Below the pieces are notes generated by a model. That model was not told the DNA's origin. It made no database searches and saw nothing but the letters and a program-made list of their open reading frames with translations. A stretch of DNA of 64,000 nt from Sipunculus nudus (Eukaryota > Annelida > Sipuncula > Golfingiida > Sipunculidae). The stretch is from positions 90,959,556 to 91,023,555 of the forward strand of contig CM049310.1 in assembly GCA_026874595.1 (NCBI GenBank), in the 5' to 3' direction. Made by a program: the position numbers and the translations under genes. Below, one piece after another: positions 46,163 to 60,900 of the stretch (positions are counted from its first letter, which is position 1; every line of letters begins with the position of its first letter).

Positions 46163-47722
46163 GTCAAACTTATGACGTCAGTTAATTGAAGGTGACGCGA
46201 GACCGATCACTGTGACGTCTTTGTGACGTCACTGTTCTCTAACAATTACAAAACGCAGCCATAGACATGGAAAGTGTACCATGTAGGAACGTAGTATACT
46301 GTCCGGCACCAGTGCCGATAAGACGCCATCCACGATATTTCAGCATAAAAAAATGCAAAAGAGTCGCAAGGTAAATTCGTTTTACATGATATATAACTAC
46401 TTTACACAAAATCAAACGCATTTTAACGGACTACATTGGCTCCTTTTCGCCACTTGTGTATTTCCGCTGTCAGTGTACATGTTGATGCCGCGCGGTGCAT
46501 TATATATTTGAGTCAGATGTTGACTCCAACAAACCCCTTACAACAGTGTCGTACTCTTGAGAGTCCGAGTCTGCGCAGTGTGGTAAATAGATACCGAGCG
46601 CATGATGGTATAATTTACGCGCCAAAAAAGTTTAAAAATCAGATTGGCACCCTCTCAAAGTAATATATGTGCAGTACAGCAAATAAATATATAGTTGCAT
46701 GCAGAGAATGTCTATATAGTACGAGACTGCGATCACTGTTACAGGTCACCTCAAGTGTTGAATACATCATACAATAGATAGCGCGTGAAAATTACGCAAT
46801 TCACGAAACCTAAATTTAAATTTGAGACAGGGCGATAACTTACTGTACACGTATGACGTCACAATATCACGTCTCTATGTTGACGTAAATAATGCAGCTG
46901 CACCCTTTGACCGCTGACGTTCCTTGGCCATCTGAACCAAATGACCCTCCTCCTAGAAATGTTATTATGATGATATTTAATAACATAATATTCGATGTAT
47001 ATATACTATGTTCTTGCAATAAACACTAGAAACAGGGGGAGTATTTGGGGGGGGGGGGGGGAGGAGTAATTTGGACAACAATTAGCCAAGTCATGGCGTT
47101 ATCTGCGCCTTATCTCCCCGAGCAAGAAAACGAGCTCAAAGTCCGCCTGAATAAAGTGAAATATTTATATAAAGGTGATGAACTCTTAATGGTCTTAACA
47201 TTTTTACTGCGTACTTTCGGACAAATTTTTCTCTAAGTATACCAATCGGGACAAAATAAGTTAAATTTTGCAAATTTCGGCAGGGAGACACAATGAAAAT
47301 GCTTCTTTTAATAAAATGAAGCATGTTTGACCTGACATTGGACCCAGTCACTGACCCACTTGGTTGATCAGTAAATGTGTACAACATGTGACTCTTAACC
47401 CCTTGACACTCGTTTCTGATGTCAACATGCAATAATGATTAATCACCCAATTTATGCAGGTAATCCTTTTGCCTCATGATGAACTGACCACACTGCACTA
47501 GCTATCACCTTGCGTTTACATCTTCAACAATTCGGGAATCAGTTGTATCACGTAAACTATACATGAAAACACGTGCATAAGTTTATGTTTATTTTACAAT
47601 GCCGCGACAAGAATATTACACCGCAAGATAGATCCACAGGTTTATCAATATATAAAGTATGCTTCACTGACAAATACCTTTGTGGGTTATATTTACAATA
47701 GATGGTGGCGATGCATACTCTA

Positions 47723-47883
47723 CAGGGGCGGATCCAGGATTTTGGAAAGGATCGAGAGAGTCCAAACTTTTTGGTCCAAAAAGGGAGGTACAGGTCACAA
47801 AATTTGTTTTGAAACCCTGTAAAAATGGATTCGGCTCCAAACAAGGGGGTTGGACACCCCCCCCCCCCCTGGATCCGCCACTG
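47723..47883. mobile_element. ~161-bp inverted-repeat element (CAGGGGCGGATCCAGG ends)
   Basis: CAGGGGCGGATCCAGG at the left is mirrored by CCTGGATCCGCCACTG at the right. An internal run of 14 C precedes the right end. The ends are shared with the repeat at 31798-31975. Confidence 0.7.
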
Positions 47884-48914
47884 CTCTTTATTTGCTCCAT
47901 TTATTTATTTTTTTTGTAATTTACCTTTCTCAGGAGTTATAGCTCGATTTATAGCACGTTAAGTTGTGCTGTGTGAATTAATGTGTGCGAGAGGTTAATC
48001 CTTGACATTCACAGCTAGACAGACCTGTGTAGAGAATGTTCCCATGGTAGACCTTCCTGTATAAGATATTTTAAATTAAGCACACCTGAACAACAAACAA
48101 AACTGAGCAGCAACTGCGTAAAAAGTTATTTGGTTTGTCTTATCTAAAATTTTATTATTTGCCGCACACGGAATATTCACGCGAATTTGAAGATACGCAG
48201 AGTGCAGTCAATAAGTGTATGCGCCATCCTCCATGTAGTTTCACAATCTGCCAGTAGACAGCGACCTGTGCGCAAGTTGCATTCTAAGGTAATTTTTTGT
48301 CACACCTGTATGGGCAGAGGTCGATGTCACACTTGAATGGTCATTGGACAGACACGTGCTCAAATAGCGCCTTAACCAACAAACGATGCAAAGGGGCCGT
48401 TTAAAAATAAATGCATACTTCCTGTGATTATATCAGGCTTGTTTTGTTAAATGTATTAATAGCCTTACTGTAGACTATAAACGAATGGGTTATTATCTGT
48501 GTTCATTCTTTTCCAAATCCGACAGATGGCACTGTAATCTAAGCTATTGGATCACACTGCGCAGAATCGGACCTTCAAGAGTAGAAAGGGCCTCTGGCAT
48601 TTTCGAAAAATGCTAAATTTCACAAGATTAATTTGACAATACGGAAAACACACGGCTTTATTTCAACACTTAACAAAAACAAAAAAAAACAATAAAAAAC
48701 CGGGAATTTCCGAGGCGTGGTCAAAGATACATGCAGCTACCCAAATATAGTGAAAAATACCTGTTTAAAAAAAAACACACACACAATCTGTTAAAATGAG
48801 GCAAATGTCAGAAGAAGAAATTAAAGCCAGCTATTCATCTAATGTACCTGTGAAATTAATATGACTGCTGTATAACTCTGCTTACATACCCATCAATGAC
48901 GTAGTCCAGAACAC

Positions 48915-49085
48915 ACCATTCGAGTCCGAGTGCAAGTCAGAGTCCATGAGGTTCGAATGCAAAGTTTTCATTGAACTCCAGATGGACTCGGCCTAATTTC
49001 TCTAATCTTACCTCGGAGTCCCAGTCGATGACCATCGAGTCCCAAGTCCGAGTCCCTAAAAAGTGGACTCGAGTCCTACATCAAT
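48915..49085. repeat. Dispersed GAGTCC/GACTCG-rich repeat
   Basis: Words GAGTCCGAGTGC, GAGTCCATGAGG, GACTCGGC, GAGTCCCAGTC and GGACTCGAGTCC cluster here. Similar clusters lie near 4850-4915 and 62410-62790. Confidence 0.6.
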
Positions 49086-49600
49086 GATGTCCATGAACTG
49101 TAGGTAATTCTTGACAAGTAAAGTGCCTAAAACGCCTCTATAACGGATGCACGAGCTCGGTTATTTACAAGCTGTTAGTAAACATTTTACATGAGCCAAT
49201 GTTGACAAGCCGGTTCGTCCGACTTGCCTCTAGATGCCATTGTTGAATGTGTTTGGATTATTTTGGGGGGCTTTTTTTATGAAAGGTTTAAGGGATTATC
49301 TTTAGTTAATAAACGGCAGATATCGGAATAGACCCCTTTAAGAAAAATTCCAGTGACGTTGAATGGTATTCTGACTGTTGAGTTTGTGATACGGCCCCTG
49401 TTGTTTGCTGGCTTTGTTCTGTCTGAGGCGCGGGTTTGTGAATGAGCTTAGGGCATTTGACAAACTGATACTGAACACACAAGAAGGAAGTGACCGCTGT
49501 TGCTGATTTTAGTTGATTTTAGTTCTCGGCGTAGTTTGCCGATAAACCCAACAAAATGTGTCTCAAATAGTGCCACCAGATCTTTTTCTCTCTTTCAGAG

Positions 49601-51845
49601 CACCCACAGGTAAAGTAATATATCTGTTTAAAACGTATATCTTCACTTAGGAAATGAATGTTTGTGCCAAAAAATTTTCATGGCGTCTGGCTCTTCATAA
49701 TGATATATTATTATTTACTTATCTGTGCCTTAATTTATGCTCATATCTGCATTGAAAGCAAGGAATGTTTTACGAAAATAATTGTAACTTTTAAATTAAA
49801 CTGCACAAACAGAGTACCCAGTTGAGCATGTAATGAAGTCTGAAGGACCCACCTGTAAAGCGGGTGAATCCCCAGGAGGCTCAACATAGGAATTCAAGCT
49901 GCATTTCAAACCAGGCCTCATCGGTGTAAAACTGCATGATTATTTTACTTCAGCCATACCAGGATATTCCACGCCTAGAATATTCTCATTCCTGTTCGTT
50001 ATAAGCATACTGCATCTACTTGCACCTTATTGTTCCCCATCCTTTACTTAGTTCCTTTAACCAATATGTAGCCTGAATTCTAAAGTCGCTCCGGCAAGGG
50101 GACTAGGGACATCCGAGACAGAGGCCTCGTTCTGGAGCTTTGTTTCGCCATCATAAAATCCTAAACCAATATCTGATGATCACAACTTTGTTGAAATTTG
50201 GAATTTATGTAAAAATGGTTAATTTCCATTTTTGAAATCTTACGTTAAGTCAGTGCACTGTCATATTTTTATCGATATTATTTATATAATATGATATGAA
50301 TATTGTCAAAAAATTATGAAAGTAAATATGAGACATAACACATATTCATTACATAAATATAACAAAATTTGCAAACCCGTACTAGGGTAAAATAAATGAT
50401 GTATAGGCTTGAGGTGAGTGATCGATAAGGTTTAATTAACTCATAGTTATAAAAGTGTTTTTTTTTTGTCTGTGACAAAATAAAACAATTTTAGAACTGC
50501 ACAAATCCATAATTATAACTGTATATTTTCCATTTTAACTGGCCAAATAGGGGGTCAAAAGTCTTTTAAGTTTTCTATGATTAAGTCATCAGAATCTTCT
50601 TGGCGGAGCGAGGATTTTGGAAGGGGAGGGGGAATCTCGTCGAGAAAGACTGATGAGAAAACATATAAAAAATGTTCCTCAGGTCCATGACCCGGGGGGG
50701 GGGGGGAGTAAGGGGAGAGGCAGGCTGCTAAAAAATGATTTTGAAAACACTTTAAAATGTTTCAAGTTTGCGGCACCTGAAAAAAGGGCCTCTGGATGCG
50801 TTACTACATTCAGTGACACATGAGTGTATCTTAGTCCTTGTATCTATTTGATATACAATAATAAAAATAATAATAAGAAGAAGAAGAAGAAGAAGAAGAA
50901 TATTAATAATGCTTATTCAAAGACTTTTAAAATGTTTTGTGCTTAAAAAGTTAACTGTCAGTGCAGTCCAATATAGTTTATGAAAACGTAAACTCCGTTC
51001 AGCTGAGGGAATTGTCACTTTGCCGTACCAATGACTTATAGTCCATTTGTTCTGCGTGGTGATGGGTGAACATATCAGAGCATGGAAATGTCCTTAAGTA
51101 AATCATTGCTGTCCTGAAATATAAATTATGTCTCTCTTACACCATCCCTAAAAGCGATCAGTTCTATGTATACTTTAGCTTCGGCATATTCCTCTTCTGA
51201 TACTGTCTAACCATTTCTTCTTAACAATATCTGCATGAAAAGCCTATGCCTTCTCAAGCTATATACCAGTTTAATTAGAACATCTGCAGAATTCCTGTCC
51301 ATTTTTGGACTCGCTTCCTCCCATTTTATATCCCGGTGTTAATTCAGCCTGGTGACTCCTGCACCTGCATTCCCTCGGTGTGAAATCGTTCCATGCAATC
51401 GCTTAATCATTCCACCCAGGAACCCCCGTTAGGCGCATTCGTTGGAGTGATACACTGCTGCGGGGCACAGCCTTTCCAGTCAGCCTGCAGAGAGCTCGCC
51501 CTGGGTGGGGCCGACCTTGAAAAATCTCACCGCCTTGACTGAGATTTAAGTCACGTGCTCAACACCTTGGCTACAGCAGGAAAATAAAGTTATAATTGTC
51601 TGAATTAACCTTTGCGTAATTTGAAAACCTTTGATTTTTCAAGGGGCACAGGATGAAGAGGATACATCAGAGGTAAGTATGAGACGGTAAGGACACGGCC
51701 AGAAGAAACAAGAGAAGTAAGTATTATAGAAGGTAGGAGAGGAATATTCACACAGAGAAGACAGCAGAACTGGTAGAATAACAGAATATAGAGGAAAATA
51801 TCATCGTGAAATACCTACGACATCTGGACAAACTCGAAGGCCAGG
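49601..51845. other. Upstream region of the C2-PDZ gene; no confirmed 5' exon
   Basis: AT-rich sequence with a G run and repeat fragment (50590-50770) and a GAA microsatellite (about 50876-50900). A possible small exon, GGGCACAGGATGAAGAGGAT onward ending CAGAG|gtaagt at 51672, has good splice signals but cannot be joined with certainty. An in-frame TGA at 51807 precedes the chosen start codon. Confidence 0.4.
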
Positions 51846-51897
51846 ATGCCGCAAATTACCCCGGATACGGAAAGTGTCACCCTACAGGTCTATAAAG
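51846..51897 (+). CDS. RGS3: C2-PDZ gene exon 1
   Basis: It encodes MPQITPDTESVTLQVYK plus one base, with donor AAAG|gtaaga. ATG at 51846 is the first after an in-frame TGA (51807-51809). Confidence 0.7.
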
Positions 51898-51957
51898 GTA
51901 AGACGCTACAGCCTTTATTTACATAAAAGAACATGCATAAATAAATATGAATATATG

Positions 51958-51988
<31 letters not shown>

Positions 51989-54900
51989 ATATATATATAA
52001 TAGGTATGAATGCAATTGTATATATATATTTAATTTCTGTAAGCTTTTCATTTACCACAAAACCTTTACTTTTATGGATTTTTTATTTTCACTCGCTCTC
52101 CCTCTCTATTCCACACGCACACAAATACATGTATTTCCATGTTGTAAGTTTTTCATTTAACTCGAAAAATATACTATTAATCATAAATATTTAGTTAAAA
52201 AGAACAAAATTTATAAATGTGTTTCTTTTTAATACCACCAGATGACTCTGGCCTTTGAGCTTTGTCATTTTCTCTCGTTTCCATGCATTTCTTCATCATT
52301 GTTTAACTTGGACGTTTTACGTCATAATCATTACATTTATAGAAACTCTGCATATTTCATTAACTTTTTTCTTTTGGTTTTCCTCTTTCAGGTCAGCTAA
52401 GTCTGTCTTTGTATGAAAACTCGGGACTCCTAACGATCAACAGTGGGTATGAGCACATCAACAAACGATCATTTAGCCTGTCAATTTATATCATATGTTG
52501 ACAAAACCCTTTTCACACTTCTCAAGCGCCACCTGACGGCCACGACTGGCACTGTGTGTTCGGGTCCATACAGTTGTCAGGAAAGAAATATTGTTAAATC
52601 TCAAATGATAAAAAGTAAATATTTCTACCTCACATGAACGGATAGATACCTGTTGGAGTCTTTGACTTCTATTTGATTTCACTTGACAAAATTATTGGTT
52701 CATTGGACCCAACATTACAGATGATCATGAGAGCAAAGCGAAGATTTTATACTATCAAGTCTGTGACAGCTTCGCTTCTCACAGACCTTGATTCATCGGG
52801 CCACTCAGGCGTCTATTTCATGAATATTATGAAATACGGAATCAAAACTGCTCATCAAATCCGACTACCAAAATACAAACAATAAATTTACACACGATGT
52901 CTGAACAAAAACACAATTTTGACCCCAGAGAACACATTTTTTCTACGAGGCCTTGGAATTTGACATAACGGAAAAGTTTATGTTCGTGTATACGTAAATA
53001 GCTACATAAATACTACCGTTTAATTCCTATTTCTGCACACTCAACGTCCTACACATTATCTGATTACATTTACATGATTTAATGCAGAGGTTGATACATG
53101 TGTTCTCGTTTTAAACATTTTTCTCAATTCATCAGTTGCAGAAGGCCGCCACCTGCAGTCCAAGAAAGACACCAAATCCAGTTATTTTATAAAGGTATAT
53201 ATACAAGGACCTTTTTAGTTAATTAATGGGTAAATAAATGAAGGCTATAAACGCGTTCATTGTGTTGATCACAATTTTGGTTATCAGCACTCTGTACGAG
53301 TGGTATTTTCGCCACCTGGCTGTTTATTAAGATTATTATCATGTGTGATTCAAAGATTACAACTAATTTGACTTCAAAAGTAATTTCAGCAGTCCATATA
53401 TAGTACTCTATACTGTGGTAGACTTGTATGATGGTGACAATAGTCAGATTTTGTTACGTACACTGCATTTTTAAATTATCAAATGTGTTACCTATATATG
53501 TATCGTTAGGGCCATTATAAGAGTGTCAAATTCAGCTGAGCGTCATGGTCTATATATCACTTGTTACGCACGCTTCGCTGTAATTGCATACACATGACTA
53601 AAACCTTCATTCTGTACCGAACCTTATGTCACTCATTATTAAATGCAAGAAAAGAGATGCTTAATGGCACAGCTAAGATGTGGAATCTTACCGTTAGAAA
53701 TTGAAGTTGGGAGGTTTAAAAATATTCGAGACGCAATCACAGGTAAATTAAGAAAATTAAAACCCGAGGAAAGAATATGCACCATGTATGAGGACAATTC
53801 AGTTGAAAATGATATCCATTTTATATGCTCCTGTCCAAAATTTGAGGAAATTAGAGAGGAACTTTACAAATCTATTCATAACAGTGAAACAGAGTTGTTA
53901 GGATTATCTCCTAAATGTCAGTTTATATATCTGCTTAAAAACTGTGTTAAAGAAATCACTAACTTTGTAGCCAAAGTATGGGAGATTAGAAAGAACTGTT
54001 TGTACGCTGTACTGCCATTATCGACTAGAGTATTGAGTGTGTCATATAAACCCCAGCGATGGTTCGGTACTATAAACAGACATTTATTGTATTTCTTCTT
54101 GTATTATTGTACATGACACTATCTAATACTTATAAAAGGAATTCGGTTCACGTTTGTTCGCAATGTTCTCTAAAACCGCGTTGTGTACAATATTGTGCCA
54201 TACATCATTTTAAAGGTTATTATCCCCGCAGTAATATAGGCGATATAAAAATAAAAAATTTTTAATATACATATAATGTTGAGTGGTTTTTCCGTTTTTG
54301 TTTTTTTTTATTTTACCGAGCACAGCCGAACTGCCTTCGGCAAACACCGGAATGCGTGCATCGTGGTCACTTAACCTCTAACACTAAGGACTATTGTTCA
54401 TATAAATAACGCTTGCTTTCAATGAGGGATTTGACCCACGTGCGTGGTCAGTAAAAGAGAAAAACACATGTTTCTCGCTTTATGAAATGGAGAGTTCAAC
54501 GCTGGAGGATTAATGACAAAAAACTTAATTCAAGGTCCCAATTTCAGGAACAGGGCTGGGGTGGTGGCGGGGGTTTCAGGCCTCAAAATTTGTCTGATAC
54601 GATGAAAAAAAAAAGGTTGCGGTGGCTGAAAATGGGATACGGACCCACTGCATGGAGTCCCGCTTGGTCCGCTTCTGCTACTTACGATATATGCATATTT
54701 CTGTTTCCATCTTCAGGAACAGTTTCCTTGCAACTTACATATAATTAATCTTTCATGTGTTCCTCACATCAACCTATTCTTAATACGTCCAACGATAGAA
54801 ACCAGTCAAATATCAACGAAACACTGTATGCCTCCGCGTCTCATTCCGGTTCGCAATTTAAACCATCACTGACCAGGTCTTCAAGGTAAACATACCGGGG

Positions 54901-57900
54901 TATGATTTTTGCCACGAACACAGCGCCACAAAATAACAGTAAAAAATATTTGTACATATCGTATTCCGAGAGTACCCCACTAGAAATCTACATTTTCTTT
55001 TAACTTTTATAATAAAAAATGAGCCAACATTCAATATCTCAGTAAATATATCTCCTAAACCCTGGTAAAAAGCCCGGTATACCGGGTTTATCAGCTAGTA
55101 ATAAATAAACTCATTCATATTGCCAGGTATGCCTGGCACCCGAAGACAACCAGCGGCGGGCTTACAAGACGAACACCCGTCAAAGTACAGGGGACCCGGT
55201 GTTCAACGAACGGTTGTCATTGTGAGTTTTTTTTTTTTTTTTACCTATCTTAGGATATAATAACTTTGGACGTACATTGACTAAAACAGCCATATTGCTT
55301 TTCCTGACGTAAGGTAGACAGTCTTTTTTTTGTATGAATAAATTAAACGCTACGGTTAATCATTACAATAACCATTGACGGTCGGCAAATGCGCCTGCAC
55401 AATAGCGAAGCGGAACATACAGCGCCATCTGGCGCCGCCGAGCTAAACGAAAAGACAATAAATGAAACAGACTTTTTTTTTTTTACAGATACACTGCTCT
55501 AGTAAGATGATTTAACCATAACAACGTTTTTTTAAATATTATCTGAAAAGTTGTTAAATGCAATATCATTTTTTTTTATTGTTTTGAGGATTGTATGGGA
55601 TTGGAACTTTCATTGTACTCATAAAAAAAAATTGCGATTCCTACCCCACACGGCCTACTGCCTGGACTGGTTGCAAAAATACCCGTGCTTTCATTTTTAA
55701 TTAGATGTAACTAATCCCAAGGTAGTAAATGTATTTGAACTTTATTTAATATACAGTCTAACCTTTGTAACAAGACACCCGTGGGACTTACTAAACGTGG
55801 TTCTGATCCACACACGGTCTTAATAGACAGGTCAGTTATAACCAAGGTAAGATAATGCATTCGGTTCACTCAAGGGTGGTCTTACAGGTAGGAGGTATTA
55901 TTAGACGGTTGTCCTTTCAGACAGGTTCCACTGTATTTCATATTATAAACGACTCTTCTAGTAAAAGGAAACTACATTAATACTATCAAGCCGATGCCAA
56001 GGTACTGCACGTTTATTGATTTCGATAGAGCGTCAGTTACAAACATGAATATTCATGAACCTGTCCTGACAGTGTATATTATTTCTCCAGTGAGCTCCTG
56101 CCGGGAGACATGGATAAACGGATACTGATCACCGCCTGGAACAAGAAACAGGAAACAAGGTCAGAAATCTTAACCATATTAAGGTGGATTTATATTCAGT
56201 AACTGAAATATTTCCACTATTGGGGGGTGTTTTTCATAAAAGACATTGTTTTTCCACACTTAGATTAGGTCAAAAAGTGAGATAAATGATAAATATTGAA
56301 GTTTACATTGCCATACGGATGACAAGTCCAAGCTGCGTTTCATAATTTAGTTTAATTACGAACCCATCTACCTTGAATTTAGTTAAATAAAAAAATGAAA
56401 TTTTAAAAATGTTACTCGCCTGGTTATATATAGGTATATTTTAACGTGAACGCAGTAAATGAAAGCAGGGTACACATCTATAGATTTCCTCTTCCCGATC
56501 CAAAAGACGAAAGCTCTGGTCTGACTAAAAAAATGGAGAAAAAATGTGGGGCAAGACCTCTATAACTACCCTGACAGTAAATCTATTAGTTATTAATATA
56601 CTATAGTAGACAAGCATGTATAACAATGGTGTCTTTAAGAATGAGAAATTACAAAAAAATGTATAGCATATAGCTTAAACATGGATTTAAACGTTGCGTT
56701 GATACCATGGGTAAAAGTGTGGGCAAAAATAACTCCCAGAAAAGTTCACATTTTGACAGACGAACGAATTTTATTCGATACGTGTTCTTTCAGAGAAAGG
56801 ACACTTTTGGGGAGCATGTCTTTTGGTGTTGGAAACATATGCGCAAAACAAAAGGTAAGTAAAAATTAGCTGCCAAGTGCTTCATATAAAAAGTAATAAT
56901 ACATCCTTTAAATAGGATACATAAATATAAAATACTTTGTAGTAGATGTAAGCCAAATAGAAATCAAATGCCTTGCATAAAAGCTGGTTGTAATCCTTCT
57001 TTTAATATAGCTAGGTTTGTGTTGGTGAATAAAACCCCAGTGGTGTTAATGTTACGGATATTGGGTTATCTCACGGTAAACCTATACCTGGGACGTCGGA
57101 GTTCGTGGTTCGTTACGTAGGTAGCTTTAGGGACAGTTCGTATAGTGAGAGTGCACTATAAAAAAAATAGGTTTACTCTGATTCCAGACGTTCATTAGAA
57201 TGGCCCCATCGGCATGGCATTAATTACCAGTATATGATTTCAATAAATTAGTTATATAATTTGCCGTCAGATGGCAGCTCCTAGGACTAAGTCTTTCATC
57301 ATGATGAAACATTTAATTTGTATGACCTAGAACAGCAATTCGGTATCCGTGACGTTTGCCCAGACATTAATATAAATTTGATTACTCATTCTTTAGTGGC
57401 AAGAGTATTAATGACTTGGCAAGTCTAAACCGTAAGTATAAAGGAACAGACATCAACTGCTACAACTTGTTTATTTTGGGTTATTGTACGTTGAATGAAG
57501 GACATTTTTTTGTTGACAGAGGGACGTGGAGTGGTATTACCTGCTGTCAGCAAACATAGGGAATAAGAAACATCTACGAGTTGGTCGCTCTCAGTTAGGA
57601 ATAGAAGGGAAAGAAGGTTAGATTTACCTATATGAATATGCAATAAATCAATAATACTAGTCTTTTTATTATAGTTCTTCTTGTATTCTGATGTGGGTTA
57701 TTTAAAATCTTAAGTTGTCTTAGTTATCTGGAGTTAACCTGTTCATCAGAAAAATCTTTTTAAAAATAGACTCGATGTTCTCGAGTATTAATAACTACTA
57801 ATACAGTGATATATAAGGTATACTATAATAACATGTAAATAACTGAAGTCTCTGAACGTTTTGCCTCAAAGCTTCTTTCGTTAATACGAAGTAAAGATTA

Positions 57901-60900
57901 TAAAGACATGACCATTCTGTAAACGTAGCGTAGCCAGGGTTTATATTATATATATTATATATTTTCATATTTTTAATGATCAAAACGAGAAAAATTTTGA
58001 CTTGATTGTCATTATCTCCAGTTTTCTTATTTGTCTCATAAGGAATTAAAAAAGTAATAGCCCTTTGATAGATCTCTGTGTATAAACTGTTGCAGATGAA
58101 AGTGAAGATTATAGAAACTTTGTATAAATATGACTGATACTTTTCATGTTTCGACAATTACTTTCATGTTATTTAATATGCAAATTCTGGAGAGTGTGGT
58201 GTGTGTGTGTATGGGGGGGGGGGGGTCATTTCCTGGCTACACCGTTGTGAAATACTAATATATTTGGTTGAACAAAGATTTTATTTCTTTTGCCTCAGCC
58301 AAAGTACTACCAGCAGACACCGAAGGATGGTGTACATCTCACAAGGTAAACACTCAATATTTTAATGTATCTTTGAGTGTATATCACTGAGTAATCGTAC
58401 ATTGACGGTACTTAAACTGAGCAATGAAATCACTCATTGTGCAATGAAAGATAACTAAAATATATTAAAGGGGCCCATTCAGACAATTTACGTTTGTTAT
58501 CTATAATATAGTCCCTTTGAACCTTTTGAGAAGATAGGCAAGAAAATGCTGATTCCATCACATACATTCGATTAGTTTTGTTTATATCAACGGGTTTATA
58601 ACACGTGGGGGTGCCAGCAAACTATTCGAACACTTTCAACAAGTATGTAGTCGCAAGGCAGAAGAATCAAAGGTTTTTTCCGTTTGTCAGCATTGCTGTT
58701 TACACCACCAACTTGTAGATAAACAAGCTCACCCATCCATCACAGATGCGTTAAATGAACGTTTCTTAACAGGAATTGCCTGAGTTATTAATATGTGTTG
58801 TAGAATAAGCCAGAAATAACATTCTATACAGCGTAGGTAAAGCTGGCTTTAATCATATTTTTTATATATAATATTAAACATGATTACACATTTATTGTAA
58901 ATTAATAAGATATTCTAAAGCGGATGATAATTTTTTGGGTTCATGATCTGAAAACCGAGACCATCGGTAACAGTCTTGGTCCAAAATACCGATGTGCAAA
59001 TATATGCATGTATATACAGTGTACATGCAAGATATTTTGAATATTCTTTAAAGTTAAGTTTCATCTCGAACACACTTTTTCTGTTTTTACCTTAAGCTAT
59101 CGATACAGCGAGGCAGCAGGGGGTTTGGATTTTCCATCTCTGGTTTTAACCCCGCGCACATCAGCCGGGTAGAGGAAGGTCAGTGTTGTCATGGCAACGT
59201 GCCAAAATAAATCAACAAAGTAATCAACACCAAGAAAGTAAATCTCTGAAACTTGAAAGTGAGAGTTATAATTAAAAACAAGCACTTTTCCACTCATTAT
59301 ATCCTAATTTCGCTAATATCGCAAGAGGGTTTATAAGCATCGGTTTACGACTACAGACATTATTACCCAAGATATTATTGTATAGTATGGGACACTTTTG
59401 TATCTATCAACAAAAAATTGATCTCGGCATAGCGCATATATACCTATTTACTTTTTGCTATTTACTTTTACTATTTGATTTTTGGAATATATTTGGCATG
59501 TTTTGACAAAATCAGTCTATATAGGTCTACACAGAAACAGTTGAAGGTAAAACTGATATGCAATATAGAAACTGACAAATTGGATTGATGTCTCCCTTGA
59601 AAGTAACTGGTAACGGTTGATAGGGGTGACATTGAAATATAAAATCTATTTTTAGGCCGTTTATACCCATCGACCTATATTAGAGTAATGTCCAGATCTC
59701 GTACATCTCCAGCAAACTCTGGCTGTAAAAATCTATTTATGTAGATGAACGTATAACTTTTGGTTGAATATGTAAAATAAGGATAGCAACTTTTGAATTA
59801 TTTTAAATTTAAACTCCGCACGATTCACTTAACAATTTGACACTAGATGTCAGTAGCAGTGGTGTACTTTCAGGGAGCCACGCCCACCGGGTGGGACTGA
59901 CAGTGGGTGATCGCGTGCTGCACATCAACGGAGTCAACGTGTACTGGTCAACCACCGACGCTATAGCCAGGATCATCAGGTATTCAGGTTTTATAATAAA
60001 ATGTAGTTATAGCCGGGACTATTAGGTATTATAAAATAAATTAATAATCAGATATTCTAATGATAAAAATAAAGATGAACACCGCTAAAAAAATCATGAT
60101 TTGCGCTAGTCACAAATGGACTTTTATGTAACTCACCTTTTATTCATTTAATTTTGTTGTGTGATGTTTTTCAGACAAACGCGTTATTATCATTAACTTC
60201 GATTTAACTTTGTATAAAAATTTATGTAAAACAACCTTAGACACGTATGCACAGGATTTTTTAACAATTTACAATATAAGTTCATTAGTATTAGATAATT
60301 TTTACAACAGTTGCTCGGGCATAAAATAGTTAGACCTTATTTAAATTGTCCTAACAATAACTAACAATAACAGTAACGTTATCAGTTTGGTATTGTTATT
60401 AAGGCCCCGCTTGACAAGCGATAGCCATGCACAGCCCATAACTGATTTTCTTTCGCGCGAGGTAACTCAACAACAACAAAATTCACCTTTCCCAAATTCA
60501 CAGGGATGATTGGTACATATGAGAGCTCCAGACCTATTGAATAACAGACCTGTCGGAATTCCAACATGGCCGCCACAGCCCAATCGCTGATTTTTTTTTC
60601 GCGCGCGATAACTCAACAACAACATACTTCAGCTTTCCCAAATTCACAAGGATGATTGGTACCTATGAGGATACTATCCCTGTCGAATTACAGGTCTGTC
60701 TGAATTTCAGCATGGTCACCAGAGCACAATCTGATTTTCTCTCGCATCCGATATCTCAACAAGAACAAGCGTGATCTTTCTCATTTACACAGAGTTGATC
60801 GGTACCTATAAGGGCTCCATCTCTATCGAATTGCAGACCTGTCGGAGTTCCAATATGGCCACCAGAGCACAATCATTGATTTTCTTTCGCATCCGATATC

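Larger units (their letters stand above)
46163..49600. other. Gene-poor stretch with scattered repeats
   Basis: No exon was recognised. It holds CRE-like TGACGTCA words (46167, 46215 and 46855 areas), a G run near 47048-47060, the element at 47723-47883, a GAGTCC-rich repeat (48915-49085), and a 3' fragment of the 9553-10024 element family (about 49190-49342). Confidence 0.4.

Noticed and set aside
48900-49085. tRNA-like B-box word GGTTCGAATGC
   Set aside because: No A box or foldable cloverleaf is nearby; the word sits in the GAGTCC repeat.
49606-49617. Possible 11-nt exon AGCACCCACAG|gtaaag upstream of the C2-PDZ gene
   Set aside because: Splice-like signals alone; such a microexon cannot be supported without transcripts.
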